A stretch of 64,000 bases of DNA. Origin: Achromobacter denitrificans NBRC 15125. GTDB taxonomy: Bacteria; Pseudomonadota; Gammaproteobacteria; Burkholderiales; Burkholderiaceae_B. The DNA lies in assembly GCF_001571365.1 (NCBI RefSeq), contig NZ_BCTQ01000020.1:55703-119702 (forward strand), given 5' to 3'. Shown here one piece after another: positions 45,125 through 53,493 of the stretch. A program made the position numbers and the translations under genes. The notes below the pieces were generated by a model that was not told the DNA's origin, searched no databases, and saw only the letters and a program-made list of their open reading frames with translations. Every line of letters starts with the position of its first letter. Position 1 is the first letter of the stretch.

Positions 45125-45173
45125 TTGTTTTGTTTCACTAATGAACTGATGATTTATTAGTAAAACAAAACGG
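45125..45173. promoter_or_regulatory. Long inverted repeat, candidate operator of the island
   Basis: Two 18-base arms (TTGTTTTGTTTCACTAAT and ATTAGTAAAACAAAACGG) match in inverted orientation at 15 of 18 positions, with a 13-base spacer. They lie in the 152-base divergent region between the porin gene and the hydrolase gene. An IclR-type regulator is encoded two genes away, which makes it the likely ligand-responsive binder of this site. This is inferred from symmetry and location. Confidence 0.6.
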
Positions 45174-45217
45174 AGTATAGTTGCGATAAATCAAAACCCG
45201 AGATTGGGGAAACCCCT

Positions 45218-46057
45218 ATGCCCGCTACCGAGCAAGCCATGCGCGATCAGGCGCTGCATCGCTTTACCGCCTGCCTGGCTCCCACCGCGCAGGGCCCGTC
45301 GGCCTACCGCCGGCTGGGCACGGGGCCGGCCGTCGTTTTGCTGCATGGCATCGGCTCGGGATCGGGCTGCTGGCTCGACGCCGCGACGGCGCTTGCCGGG
45401 GAATGCACGGTCTTGGCCTGGGACGCGCCGGGCTATGGCGCGTCGGCGCCGCTGGCCGGGGATCGGCCTTCGGCGGCCGACTACGCGGAACGGCTGCACC
45501 AGGTCCTGCGCCACGCCGGCATCGACGAATGCGTGCTGGTCGGCCATTCGCTGGGCGCGCTCGTAGCGGCGGCCTATTGCGCGCGGCGGGAACGGGCGCG
45601 GATCTCGCGCCTGGTCTTGCTGAGCCCCGCGCGCGGCTATGGGTCGGCCGACGCGGGCGAACGCGAGGCCACGCGCGGCAAGCGCCTGGGCGCGCTCGAA
45701 CGCCTGGGCATCGACGGCATGGCGGCGGCCCGCGCCAGCGCCCTGCTGTCGCCGGCGGCGCAGGCCGGGCAGGTGCAATGGGCCGCCTGGAACATGCGGC
45801 AGATCACCCCGGAGGGCTATCGCCAGGCCGTGGGGCTGCTGTGCGACGGCGACCTGCTGGCCTTCCCCGTCCCGCCCATGTCCGTGGATGTGCGGGTGGG
45901 GATTCATGACACCATTACGCCTGCGCCAAAGTGCCAGGCAATCGCCGCGGCATGGCGGGCATCGTTTGAGCTAATCCCCGGGGCGGGCCATGCCTGCCAT
46001 ATCGAGCGGCCGCAGGAGGTCGCCGAAATCGTGCGCCAGGCGCGCGCCGGTTCCTGA
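45218..46057 (+). CDS. Alpha/beta-hydrolase
   Basis: A 279-residue alpha/beta-hydrolase fold enzyme with an oxyanion-hole motif LLHGIGSGSGCW, the nucleophile elbow GHSLG (Ser about residue 110), an acid in the GIHDTI region and the catalytic His in GAGHACHIERP. It lacks a signal peptide. It is the first gene of the rightward operon and most likely hydrolyses an ester, lactone or C-C bond in the island's pathway. The Shine-Dalgarno GGGG is within a GGGG-AAA-CCCC hairpin just before the ATG. Confidence 0.88.
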   Translation: MPATEQAMRDQALHRFTACLAPTAQGPSAYRRLGTGPAVVLLHGIGSGSGCWLDAATALAGECTVLAWDAPGYGASAPLAGDRPSAADYAERLHQVLRHAGIDECVLVGHSLGALVAAAYCARRERARISRLVLLSPARGYGSADAGEREATRGKRLGALERLGIDGMAAARASALLSPAAQAGQVQWAAWNMRQITPEGYRQAVGLLCDGDLLAFPVPPMSVDVRVGIHDTITPAPKCQAIAAAWRASFELIPGAGHACHIERPQEVAEIVRQARAGS

Positions 46058-46068
46058 CGGAGATTCTC

Positions 46069-46884
46069 ATGAGTGACACCGATGTGAATGACGACGGTCG
46101 CGACCGCTACACCGTCCCCGCGCTGGAGCGCGGCCTGCGCCTGCTGTGCCAGTTCAACCGCAACGACCGCGCGCTGGGCGCGCCCGAACTGGCGCGCCGG
46201 CTCGACCTCCCCCGCTCGACCGTGTTCCGCATGCTCAATACGCTGGAGCACATGGGCTTCGTGCGCAAGACCGACGGCGGCTCCACCTACCAGCTGGACA
46301 TGGGCGTGCTCCGCCTGGGCTTCGAGTACCTGGCCTCGCTGGAACTGACGGAGCTCGGCCGCCCCTTGCTGGAACGCGTGCGCGACGCCACCGGCTACCC
46401 CTCCAACCTGGTGGTGCTGGACCAGCACTGGGCCGTGGTGGTGGCCAAATCGTCCGCGCCCACCCCTTTCGTCAGCACGGTCTACGTCGGCACCCGCCTG
46501 CCGGCGCATGCCACCTTGCTGGGCCGCGCCCTGCTCTGCGACCTGAGCCTGGACGCGCTGCGGAATCTCTATGGCGACGCGCCGCTGCAAAGCTATTCGC
46601 CGCGCACGCCGGGCACGGTGGAAGCGCTGCACGAGGTGCTGCAGCAGGACCGCGCGCGTGGCTACGTGAGCGATCACGGCTTCTATGAGGCCGCCGTCGC
46701 CAGCATCGCCGCGCCCGTGCGCGATCGCAACGGCGCCACCGTGGCCGCGCTGGGCGTGACGATACCGACGATGACCACCACGCAGCCGGCCATGGACGAA
46801 GCGGGCGTGATCGCCACCGTGCGCAGCGCGGCCGACGAGTTGTCGCGCTTACTGGATTACGCGCCACCCGGCGCGACGCGCTGA
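46069..46884 (+). CDS. IclR family transcriptional regulator
   Basis: A 271-residue regulator with an N-terminal winged helix-turn-helix (about 12-75; APELARRLDLPRSTVFRMLNTLEHMGF) and a C-terminal effector-binding domain containing TRLPAHATLLGRALL and RARGYVSDHGFYE, both typical of IclR proteins. These regulators usually repress or activate aromatic or organic-acid catabolic genes in response to a pathway ligand. It starts 11 bases after the hydrolase gene and is likely autoregulated through the inverted repeat upstream of that gene. Confidence 0.93.
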   Translation: MSDTDVNDDGRDRYTVPALERGLRLLCQFNRNDRALGAPELARRLDLPRSTVFRMLNTLEHMGFVRKTDGGSTYQLDMGVLRLGFEYLASLELTELGRPLLERVRDATGYPSNLVVLDQHWAVVVAKSSAPTPFVSTVYVGTRLPAHATLLGRALLCDLSLDALRNLYGDAPLQSYSPRTPGTVEALHEVLQQDRARGYVSDHGFYEAAVASIAAPVRDRNGATVAALGVTIPTMTTTQPAMDEAGVIATVRSAADELSRLLDYAPPGATR

Positions 46885-46945
46885 TTCCGTTCCGGATCCG
46901 GCGCGACTGTGGCAAGGGCCGAAGGCCAAAGGCACGATTCTGACC

Positions 46946-47737
46946 ATGTATGACTTGAGGGGATACGTTGCAGTGGTGACCGGAGGCAGTTCCGGCATCG
47001 GATTGGCAACCGTGGAGGCATTACTGGAAGCGGGCGCCGCCGTGGCGCTTTGCGGACGCGACCCGGACCGCCTGGCGGCGGCCGAGCAAGGCCTGCGCCG
47101 GCGCTGGCCGGACGCGCGGTTGCTGGCCGACCGGTGCGATGTGCTGGACAAGGCTTCGGTCGACCGCTACGCCGCGCTCGTGGAAGCGGAATTGGGACCT
47201 GCCGACATCCTGGTGAACAACGCCGGGCAGGGCCGCATGTCCACGTTCGAATCGACCGACGACGCGGCCTGGGAACACGAGCTGCGGCTGAAATTCTTCT
47301 CGGTCATCCACGCCACGCGCGCCTTTCTGCCGCAACTGCGCGCGAGCCGCGCGCCAGCGGTGGTCTGCGTGAATTCGCTGCTGGCGGTGCAGCCCGAACC
47401 CTATATGGTCGCCACCTCCGCGGCGCGGGCCGGGGTGCACAACCTGGTGCGATCGATGGCTACCGAATTCGCGCCCGACGGCGTGCGCGTGAACGGCATT
47501 CTCCTGGGCCTGGTGGAATCCGGCCAATGGCGCAAGCGCTACGCGGAACGCGAGACCCCGGAGCAAAGCTGGGAAGACTGGACCGCCGCGCTGGCCGCCC
47601 GCCGGCACATCCCGCTGGGCCGGCTGGGCCGCCCCGAAGAAGCGGCGCACGCGATCCTGTTCCTGGCCACTCCCCTGTCTTCGTACACCACTGGCACCCA
47701 CATCGACGTATCCGGAGGTCATAACCGCCATGCCTGA
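46946..47737 (+). CDS. Atypical short-chain dehydrogenase/reductase-like protein
   Basis: A 263-residue protein with the SDR Rossmann fold: cofactor motif TGGSSGIG (residues 13-20), NNAG and a C-terminal IDVSGG. The catalytic tetrad is incomplete. Ser144 is present, but the positions 13 and 17 residues later, normally Tyr and Lys of YxxxK, are Thr157 and Arg161 (TSAAR). A Tyr at 153 is four residues too early. It may be a non-redox SDR or use an unusual mechanism. Its end overlaps the ThDP enzyme gene by 8 bases, so the two proteins are probably made together. Confidence 0.85.
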   Translation: MYDLRGYVAVVTGGSSGIGLATVEALLEAGAAVALCGRDPDRLAAAEQGLRRRWPDARLLADRCDVLDKASVDRYAALVEAELGPADILVNNAGQGRMSTFESTDDAAWEHELRLKFFSVIHATRAFLPQLRASRAPAVVCVNSLLAVQPEPYMVATSAARAGVHNLVRSMATEFAPDGVRVNGILLGLVESGQWRKRYAERETPEQSWEDWTAALAARRHIPLGRLGRPEEAAHAILFLATPLSSYTTGTHIDVSGGHNRHA

Positions 47738-49400
47738 AAACCACACTCATACCGTCGGAGACGCCATCGCGGCGTTTCTCGAAGAATGCGGCGTCAAGAC
47801 CGCCTTCGGCGTGATCTCGATCCACAACATGCCCATCCTGGACGCGTTCGCGCGGCGCGGCCGCATCCGCTTCGTGCCTGCGCGCGGCGAGGCCGGGGCC
47901 ACCAATATGGCCGACGCCTGCGCGCGCACCAGCGGTGAGCTGGGCGTCTGCCTGACGAGCACCGGCACCGCCGCCGGCAATGCCGCGGGCGCCCTGGTGG
48001 AAGCCCTGACCGCCGGCACGCCCCTGCTGCACCTGACGGGCCAGATCGAATCGCAGTACCTGGACCGCGACCTGGCCTATATCCACGAAGCGCCCGACCA
48101 GCTGGCGACCTTGAAATCCGTTTCCAAGACGGCCTATCGGGTGCGCAGCGCCGACACCGCGCTGGCCACGATCCGCCAGGCCGTGCAGACGGCATTGACG
48201 GCGCCGACCGGGCCCGTCAGCGTCGAGATTCCGATCGACATCCAGGCCGCGCTGATTCCGCCCAGCACCGACACCCGGCCGCTGCCGGTCGGCGTGGCGC
48301 AGCCCGGGCGCGAAGCGGTCGAACAATTGGCCGACGCGCTGGCCAAGGCCCGCAGGCCCCTGCTTTGGCTGGGCGGCGGCGCGCGCCACGCGGGCGAGCC
48401 GGCGCGCCGGCTTCTGGACATGGGTTTCGGCGTGGTCACCAGCACGCAAGGCCGCGGCATCGTCGCCGAAGACGATCCGCGCAGCCTGGGCGCCTTCAAC
48501 GTGCATGGCCCGGTGGAGAGCTTCTACAAGCAGTGCGATGCGCTGGTGGTGGTCGGTTCGCGGCTGCGCGGCAACGAAACGCTGACCTACAAGCTCGCGC
48601 TGCCCCAGCCCCTGTACCGCATCGACGCCGACGCCGCCGCCGACAACCGCGGCTATGCCAACCGCCAGTTCATTTGCGCGGACGCCGACGCGACGCTGAC
48701 GGCGCTGGCCGATGCGCTGGAAGGCCGCATGCAAACCGATCCGGACTTCCACGGCGATCTGGCGCGGGCCGCGCAAGCCGCAAGGCAGGACGTGCTGGAC
48801 GGCCTGGGCCCCTATGACCAGCTGGTGCAAGCCTTGCAGAACGCCATCGGCAGGGATTTCAACTGGGTGCGCGACGTCACCCTGTCCAACAGCATCTGGG
48901 GCAATCGCCTGCTGCCCCTGTTCGACCCGCGCGCGGGCGTGCACGCGCTGGGAGGCGGCATCGGCCAGGGCCTGGCCATGGGCATCGGCGCGGCGGTCGG
49001 CGCGGCCGGATGCCGCCCCGGCAAGAAGACCCTCGTGCTGGCCGGCGATGGCGGATTCATCCTGAACGTGGGCGAACTGGCCACCGCCGTCCAGGAACGC
49101 GCGAACATGCTGATCCTCCTGATGAACGACCGCGGCTACGGCGTCATCAAGAACATCCAGGACGCCCACTACGGCGGGCGCCGCCATTACGTCGACCTGC
49201 ACACGCCAGACTACGGCCAGATGGCCGGCGCGCTGGGATTGCCGCACGCGCGGGTCTCCGACCTGGCCGCGCTGCCCGCGGAACTGGAGCGGAGCCTGGC
49301 CTGCGCCGGCCCCTTCCTGCTCGAAATCGACATGGTGGCCATCGGCGGCTTCAAGACCACCTTCGCCGGCCCGCCGGTGCGCAAGCCGCTGGCCGCGTGA
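47730..49400 (+). CDS. Thiamine diphosphate-dependent enzyme (acetolactate synthase-like)
   Basis: A 556-residue enzyme of the ThDP superfamily with the N-terminal Pyr domain (catalytic Glu in ARGEAGATNMADA), the central domain, and the C-terminal PP domain with ThDP-Mg motif GDGGFILN...NDRGYG. No FAD-specific signature of true acetolactate synthases is clear, so a 2-oxoacid decarboxylase or carboligase is possible. It is fourth in the rightward operon. The following aldehyde dehydrogenase could oxidise an aldehyde it produces. Confidence 0.88.
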   Translation: MPENHTHTVGDAIAAFLEECGVKTAFGVISIHNMPILDAFARRGRIRFVPARGEAGATNMADACARTSGELGVCLTSTGTAAGNAAGALVEALTAGTPLLHLTGQIESQYLDRDLAYIHEAPDQLATLKSVSKTAYRVRSADTALATIRQAVQTALTAPTGPVSVEIPIDIQAALIPPSTDTRPLPVGVAQPGREAVEQLADALAKARRPLLWLGGGARHAGEPARRLLDMGFGVVTSTQGRGIVAEDDPRSLGAFNVHGPVESFYKQCDALVVVGSRLRGNETLTYKLALPQPLYRIDADAAADNRGYANRQFICADADATLTALADALEGRMQTDPDFHGDLARAAQAARQDVLDGLGPYDQLVQALQNAIGRDFNWVRDVTLSNSIWGNRLLPLFDPRAGVHALGGGIGQGLAMGIGAAVGAAGCRPGKKTLVLAGDGGFILNVGELATAVQERANMLILLMNDRGYGVIKNIQDAHYGGRRHYVDLHTPDYGQMAGALGLPHARVSDLAALPAELERSLACAGPFLLEIDMVAIGGFKTTFAGPPVRKPLAA

Positions 49401-49407
49401 GGACGAT

Positions 49408-50205
49408 ATGCTGAAGATTGCAATGGCCGGCTGCGGCGCGATCGGCACCGCCGCGCTGGAACTGCTGGCCCCGCGCCGGGACCTGGCCGTCACCACGATA
49501 CTGGTGCCGGCCGCGCAGATCGAGGAAGTTCGCTCGCGGCTGCCAGAAAGGATCGAGGTCTGCGCCAGCCTGGCGGACGCCGGCGCTCGCCCGGACCTCC
49601 TGGTCGAATGCGCCGGGCATGGCGCCATCGTCGAACACGTCCTGCCCGCCTTGCGCGCTGGCATTCCCTGCGTGCTGGCCTCGGTAGGCGCGCTGTCGGC
49701 GCCGGGCCTCGCGGCGGAAGTCGAAGCGGCGGCCCGGGCGGGCGGTACCCAGGCGCAGCTGCTGTCCGGCGCCATCGGCGCCATCGACGCGCTGGCCGCC
49801 GCCCGCCACGGCGGCCTGGACAAGGTGGTCTATAGCGGCCGCAAGCCGCCGCTCGCCTGGCAGGACACGCCGGCCGCCGCGCAATGGGACCTCGCCTCGC
49901 TGCGGGAGCCCACCGTCATTTTCGAGGGCAGCGCGCGCGAAGCCGCCAGCGCCTATCCCAAGAACGCCAACGTCGCGGCAACGCTGGCCCTGGCCGGCCT
50001 CGGCCTGGACGACACCCGCGTGCGGCTCTGGGCCGACCCCGGCATCGATGAGAACGTCCACCATGTCCACGCGGCGGGCGCCTTCGGCGAATTCGAACTG
50101 ACCATGCGCGGCAAGCCCCTGGCGGCCAATCCGAAAACGTCCTCGCTCACCGTCTACAGCGTAGTGCGAGCCCTGTGCAACCGGGCCGAAGCCCTGGTGA
50201 TCTGA
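49408..50205 (+). CDS. Aspartate dehydrogenase-like protein
   Basis: A 265-residue protein matching L-aspartate dehydrogenase (NadX type): Rossmann motif AGCGAIGT (residues 7-14), SGAIGAIDALAAAR, the AYPKNANVAATLALAGLGLD segment and the catalytic His region NVHHVHAAGAFG. This family oxidises L-aspartate with NAD(P) to iminoaspartate, then oxaloacetate and ammonia, or supports NAD synthesis. Here it is in a catabolic operon without nadA/nadC, so a different amino or imino substrate is possible. It begins eight bases after the ThDP gene. Confidence 0.88.
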   Translation: MLKIAMAGCGAIGTAALELLAPRRDLAVTTILVPAAQIEEVRSRLPERIEVCASLADAGARPDLLVECAGHGAIVEHVLPALRAGIPCVLASVGALSAPGLAAEVEAAARAGGTQAQLLSGAIGAIDALAAARHGGLDKVVYSGRKPPLAWQDTPAAAQWDLASLREPTVIFEGSAREAASAYPKNANVAATLALAGLGLDDTRVRLWADPGIDENVHHVHAAGAFGEFELTMRGKPLAANPKTSSLTVYSVVRALCNRAEALVI

Positions 50206-50212
50206 GGTGGAT

Positions 50213-51700
50213 ATGGATATCGGAACCCCTTTACCCCTCTGCATCGGCGGCGAATGGCGGCTGGGCGGCGGCGAACGCTACGAGACCTTTTACCCGGCCA
50301 CGGGCGAAGCCGTGGCCTGCCTGCACGCGGCGAGCCTGGCCGACGTGGAAGAGGCCATCGAACGCGCGCATCAAGCCTTCCACCGCGGCGACTGGTCGCG
50401 GGCCAAGCCGCATGCGCGCGCCGCGGTGCTGTATCGCGTGGCGGCGCTGATCCGCGAACGCGCCGAATCGCTGGCGCAGCGCCAGCGCCTGGACAACGGC
50501 AAGCCCATAGGCGAAACGCGGGCGTTGGTGGCCAGCGCCGCGGCAACCTTCCAATACTTCGCCGCCGCCTGCGAAACGCTGGAAGAAGCCATCACCCCGT
50601 CTCGCGGCGATTACCTGACCCTGAGCGTGCATGAGCCCATGGGCGTGGTGGCCGCCATCACGCCCTGGAATTCCCCCATCGCCAGCGAAGCGCAAAAGCT
50701 CGCGCCGGCGCTGGCAGCCGGCTGCGCGGTCATCGTCAAGCCCGCGGAAATCACGCCGCTGCTGGCGCTGGAGCTGGCCGCCCTGTGCGAAGAGGCCGGC
50801 GTGCCCAAGGGCATGATCAGCGTGCTGCCGGGCAAGGGCTCGGTCATAGGCGACGCCATCGCCCGCCACCCCAAGGTGCGGCGCGTGGCCTTTACCGGCG
50901 GCACGCGCGCGGGCAGGCAGATCGCCCATATCGCGGCCGAGAAAATGATGCCCGTCTCGCTCGAACTGGGCGGCAAATCGCCCACGATGGTGTTCTCGGA
51001 CGCCGACATCGCGCACGCGGTCAACGGCGTGCTGTACGGTATCTTCAGTTCCTCAGGCGAATCCTGCATCGCCGGCTCGCGCCTGTTCGTGGCGCGCGAT
51101 ATCTACGAGGCCTTCATGGACCGGCTGGTGGCCGGCGCGCAGCGGCTGCGCGTGGGCGATCCGGCGGACCCCGCCACGCAGATGGGGCCCCTCATCACCG
51201 CCGCGCATCGCGATGGCGTGGAACGCTACGTGGCGCTGGGGCGGGAGGAAGGCGGGCAGATCCTGGCGGGCGGCGGAAGACCGGACCTGGCTGCTCCGTT
51301 CAGCAACGGCTTTTTCCATCAGCCCACCATCATCGCCGGCTTGCGCAACGATCAGCGCACCTGCCAGGAAGAAATCTTCGGCCCGGTGCTGGTCGCCATG
51401 CCCTTTGACGACGAAGAGGATCTCGTCGCCCAGGCCAACGACAGCGTCTACGCGCTGGCGGCGGGCATCTGGACGGCGGATTTCCAGCGCGCGTGGCGCG
51501 TGGGCCGGGCCGTGCAGGCCGGCACCGTCTGGATCAATACCTACAAGCAGTTTTCGGTGTCCACGCCGTTCGGCGGCTGGCGGGACAGCGGGCTGGGCCG
51601 AGAGAAAGGCCGGCTGGGCCTGCTCCAGTACATGGAGCAAAAGGGGATGTACTGGGGGTTGAACGAAGCCCCCCTGCCCTGGGCCGGGCCCGGCGCCTGA
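50213..51700 (+). CDS. Aldehyde dehydrogenase
   Basis: A 495-residue NAD(P)-dependent aldehyde dehydrogenase with ITPWNSP, KPAEITPL, FTGGTRAGRQI, catalytic Glu in LELGGKSP, catalytic Cys in SSGESCIAGSR, and EEIFGPV. It converts an aldehyde to its acid. The ATG at 50213 follows GAGG at normal spacing; a GTG two codons upstream is less favourable. It is the last gene of the rightward operon, likely the final oxidation step of the pathway. Confidence 0.93.
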   Translation: MDIGTPLPLCIGGEWRLGGGERYETFYPATGEAVACLHAASLADVEEAIERAHQAFHRGDWSRAKPHARAAVLYRVAALIRERAESLAQRQRLDNGKPIGETRALVASAAATFQYFAAACETLEEAITPSRGDYLTLSVHEPMGVVAAITPWNSPIASEAQKLAPALAAGCAVIVKPAEITPLLALELAALCEEAGVPKGMISVLPGKGSVIGDAIARHPKVRRVAFTGGTRAGRQIAHIAAEKMMPVSLELGGKSPTMVFSDADIAHAVNGVLYGIFSSSGESCIAGSRLFVARDIYEAFMDRLVAGAQRLRVGDPADPATQMGPLITAAHRDGVERYVALGREEGGQILAGGGRPDLAAPFSNGFFHQPTIIAGLRNDQRTCQEEIFGPVLVAMPFDDEEDLVAQANDSVYALAAGIWTADFQRAWRVGRAVQAGTVWINTYKQFSVSTPFGGWRDSGLGREKGRLGLLQYMEQKGMYWGLNEAPLPWAGPGA

Positions 51701-51709
51701 GCTAAAGGC

Positions 51710-51739
51710 GGCGGTCGATGCGCTTGCGCGTCAACCGCC
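51710..51739. terminator. Long hairpin between convergent ald and trpS genes
   Basis: GGCGGT then GATGCGC pair with GCGCGTC and ACCGCC, separated by one mismatch and a TT loop, giving a 13-bp stem. It lies between converging gene ends. There is no T-tract on either side, so termination may need Rho or other factors. Confidence 0.45.
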
Positions 51740-51746
51740 CGCCCGC

Positions 51747-53102
51747 TTACTCCTGGGCCAGCGAAGCCAGCGCTTCGCGCGCGCGCGCCAGCAGGGCCTG
51801 GGGCTCGCCCTGCGCGCCCGCCGGCGCGGTCGCGACGGCCACGCCGTCGATCACGGCGGCATAACCGGCCGCGTCGGCCTTCAGCACCGTATCCGCCGGT
51901 TCCGACTGCAGGCGCCGCATCAGGGCGCCGGCTTCCTTCGGGTCGGCGAAACGCTGCGACAGCAGCAGTTCCTCGCCGTCGGCGGCCAGCAGGCGGAAAC
52001 GGAAGCCGCCGTCTTCGTCGCGGAAGCTGACGAAGCGCGCGCCCTTGCCCTTTTCCTTCTTGGCCGGCGCGCCCTTGCCGTTGGCGGACGCGGCTTCCAG
52101 GTTGCGCAGGCCCACGGCCTGGCGCAGCTCGTGCATGAACGGCACGGACAGCTTGCGCGCCTTGGCGGCGCCCGCCTGCAGGATGTCTTCGATGCGGCCG
52201 GGGTTGGCCATCAGGTCGAAATACTTCTCGCGCATGGGCGCCAGCAGGTTCTCCAGGTGGTCGTAGAGGGCCTGCTTGGCATCGCCCCAGCCCAGCCCCT
52301 CTTCCAGCTGCTTGCGGAACGAGGCGGCCTGCTCCTGCGTGGCGAAGGCGCGGTAGATCGTGTAGAGGTGCGAGTTCTCGGCGTCCTTGGGCTCGCCAGG
52401 CTGGCGCGAATCGGTGACGATGCGCATCACCGAGGCGCGCAGCGCGCTCGCGCCGCCTTCGAACAGCGGGATCGTGTTGTTGTAGCTCTTGGACATCTTG
52501 CGGCCGTCCAGGCCGGGCAGCGTGGCCACGTCTTCCTCGATCACCACTTCCGGCAGCGTGAAGTAATCGCGGCCGTAGAGGTGGTTGAAGCGCTGGGCGA
52601 TGTCGCGCGCCATCTCCAGGTGCTGGATCTGGTCGCGGCCCACCGGCACCTTGTTCGCGTTGAACATGACGATGTCCGCGGCCATCAGGACCGGATACGA
52701 GAACAGGCCCATGGTGACGCCGTCGTCGGGCTCCACGCCCTTCGCCTCGTTCTGGTCCACCGCCGCCTTGTAGGCATGCGCCCGGTTCATCAGGCCCTTG
52801 GCCGTGACGCAGTTCAGCATCCAGGTCAGCTCGGGGATCTCGGGGATGTCCGACTGGCGATAGAAAGTGACGCGTTCGTGGTCCAGCCCCACCGCCAGCC
52901 AGGTCGCGGCGATTTCAAGGCGCGACCGCGCCACGCGCGCCGGGTCGTCGCACTTGATCAGCGCGTGGTAGTCGGCCATGAAGAAAAATGCGTCCACGCC
53001 GGGCTGGGTGCTGGCCTGGACGGCGGGGCGGATCGCGCCCGCATAGTTGCCGAGGTGGGGAGTGCCGGAAGTAGTGATGCCGGTGAGGACGCGGGTGTTC
53101 AT
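51747..53102 (-). CDS. trpS: Tryptophanyl-tRNA synthetase with C-terminal extension
   Basis: A 451-residue class I synthetase that charges tRNA-Trp. The HIGH motif variant is TPHLGNYAG and the KMSKS loop is intact (GRKMSKSYN). The catalytic and anticodon domains end near residue 340. About 100 extra residues follow: a basic Lys/Gly linker, then [19 protein letters not shown], which resembles a DUF1508/YegP-type repeat, and an Ala-rich helix. The usual family length is about 330-350, so the extension is a lineage-specific addition. The gene is monocistronic. Confidence 0.95.
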   Translation of the reverse strand: MNTRVLTGITTSGTPHLGNYAGAIRPAVQASTQPGVDAFFFMADYHALIKCDDPARVARSRLEIAATWLAVGLDHERVTFYRQSDIPEIPELTWMLNCVTAKGLMNRAHAYKAAVDQNEAKGVEPDDGVTMGLFSYPVLMAADIVMFNANKVPVGRDQIQHLEMARDIAQRFNHLYGRDYFTLPEVVIEEDVATLPGLDGRKMSKSYNNTIPLFEGGASALRASVMRIVTDSRQPGEPKDAENSHLYTIYRAFATQEQAASFRKQLEEGLGWGDAKQALYDHLENLLAPMREKYFDLMANPGRIEDILQAGAAKARKLSVPFMHELRQAVGLRNLEAASANGKGAPAKKEKGKGARFVSFRDEDGGFRFRLLAADGEELLLSQRFADPKEAGALMRRLQSEPADTVLKADAAGYAAVIDGVAVATAPAGAQGEPQALLARAREALASLAQE

Positions 53103-53169
53103 GAGGCGAAAAGGCGTGTGGCGGAAAACACCCAGTGTAACGTGCCCGGCCGGCGCCGAGCCCGGGTGG

Positions 53170-53493
53170 CTACAGCACGGCCAGCACCGGCGCCGCCAGC
53201 GCGCACAGGCCGCCGGCGGTGAGCGCGGCGCGCGGCCGGAACGTCAGGAACCAGATCAGCAACAGGCCGGCGATGCTGAGGATGCCGATCCATTCGACCG
53301 TGCCGTAGCTCCAGCCCCAGACCGCCGCCGAGGCCCACAGCGACAGGGCCAGCGAGATCCAGCCGAACAGGCGCAGCGGCACGCGGTGGCGCCTGGGCAG
53401 CGCGCGGTCGAAGAGGTCCTCGTAGTGGCGGTCCATGCCCAGGCACAGGGCGGAGAATCCCGCGTAGGCCAGGCAGAAGGCGGCTAGCGTCAT
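53170..53493 (-). CDS. DUF3325 membrane protein
   Basis: A 107-residue protein with three to four hydrophobic segments, [18 protein letters not shown] between the first two, and [11 protein letters not shown] near the end. These match DUF3325, a small family found after PepSY iron-uptake genes. It starts in a 4-base ATGA overlap with the PepSY gene stop, so it is translationally coupled. The function is unknown; the context suggests a role in siderophore-iron reduction or release. Confidence 0.8.
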   Translation of the reverse strand: MTLAAFCLAYAGFSALCLGMDRHYEDLFDRALPRRHRVPLRLFGWISLALSLWASAAVWGWSYGTVEWIGILSIAGLLLIWFLTFRPRAALTAGGLCALAAPVLAVL

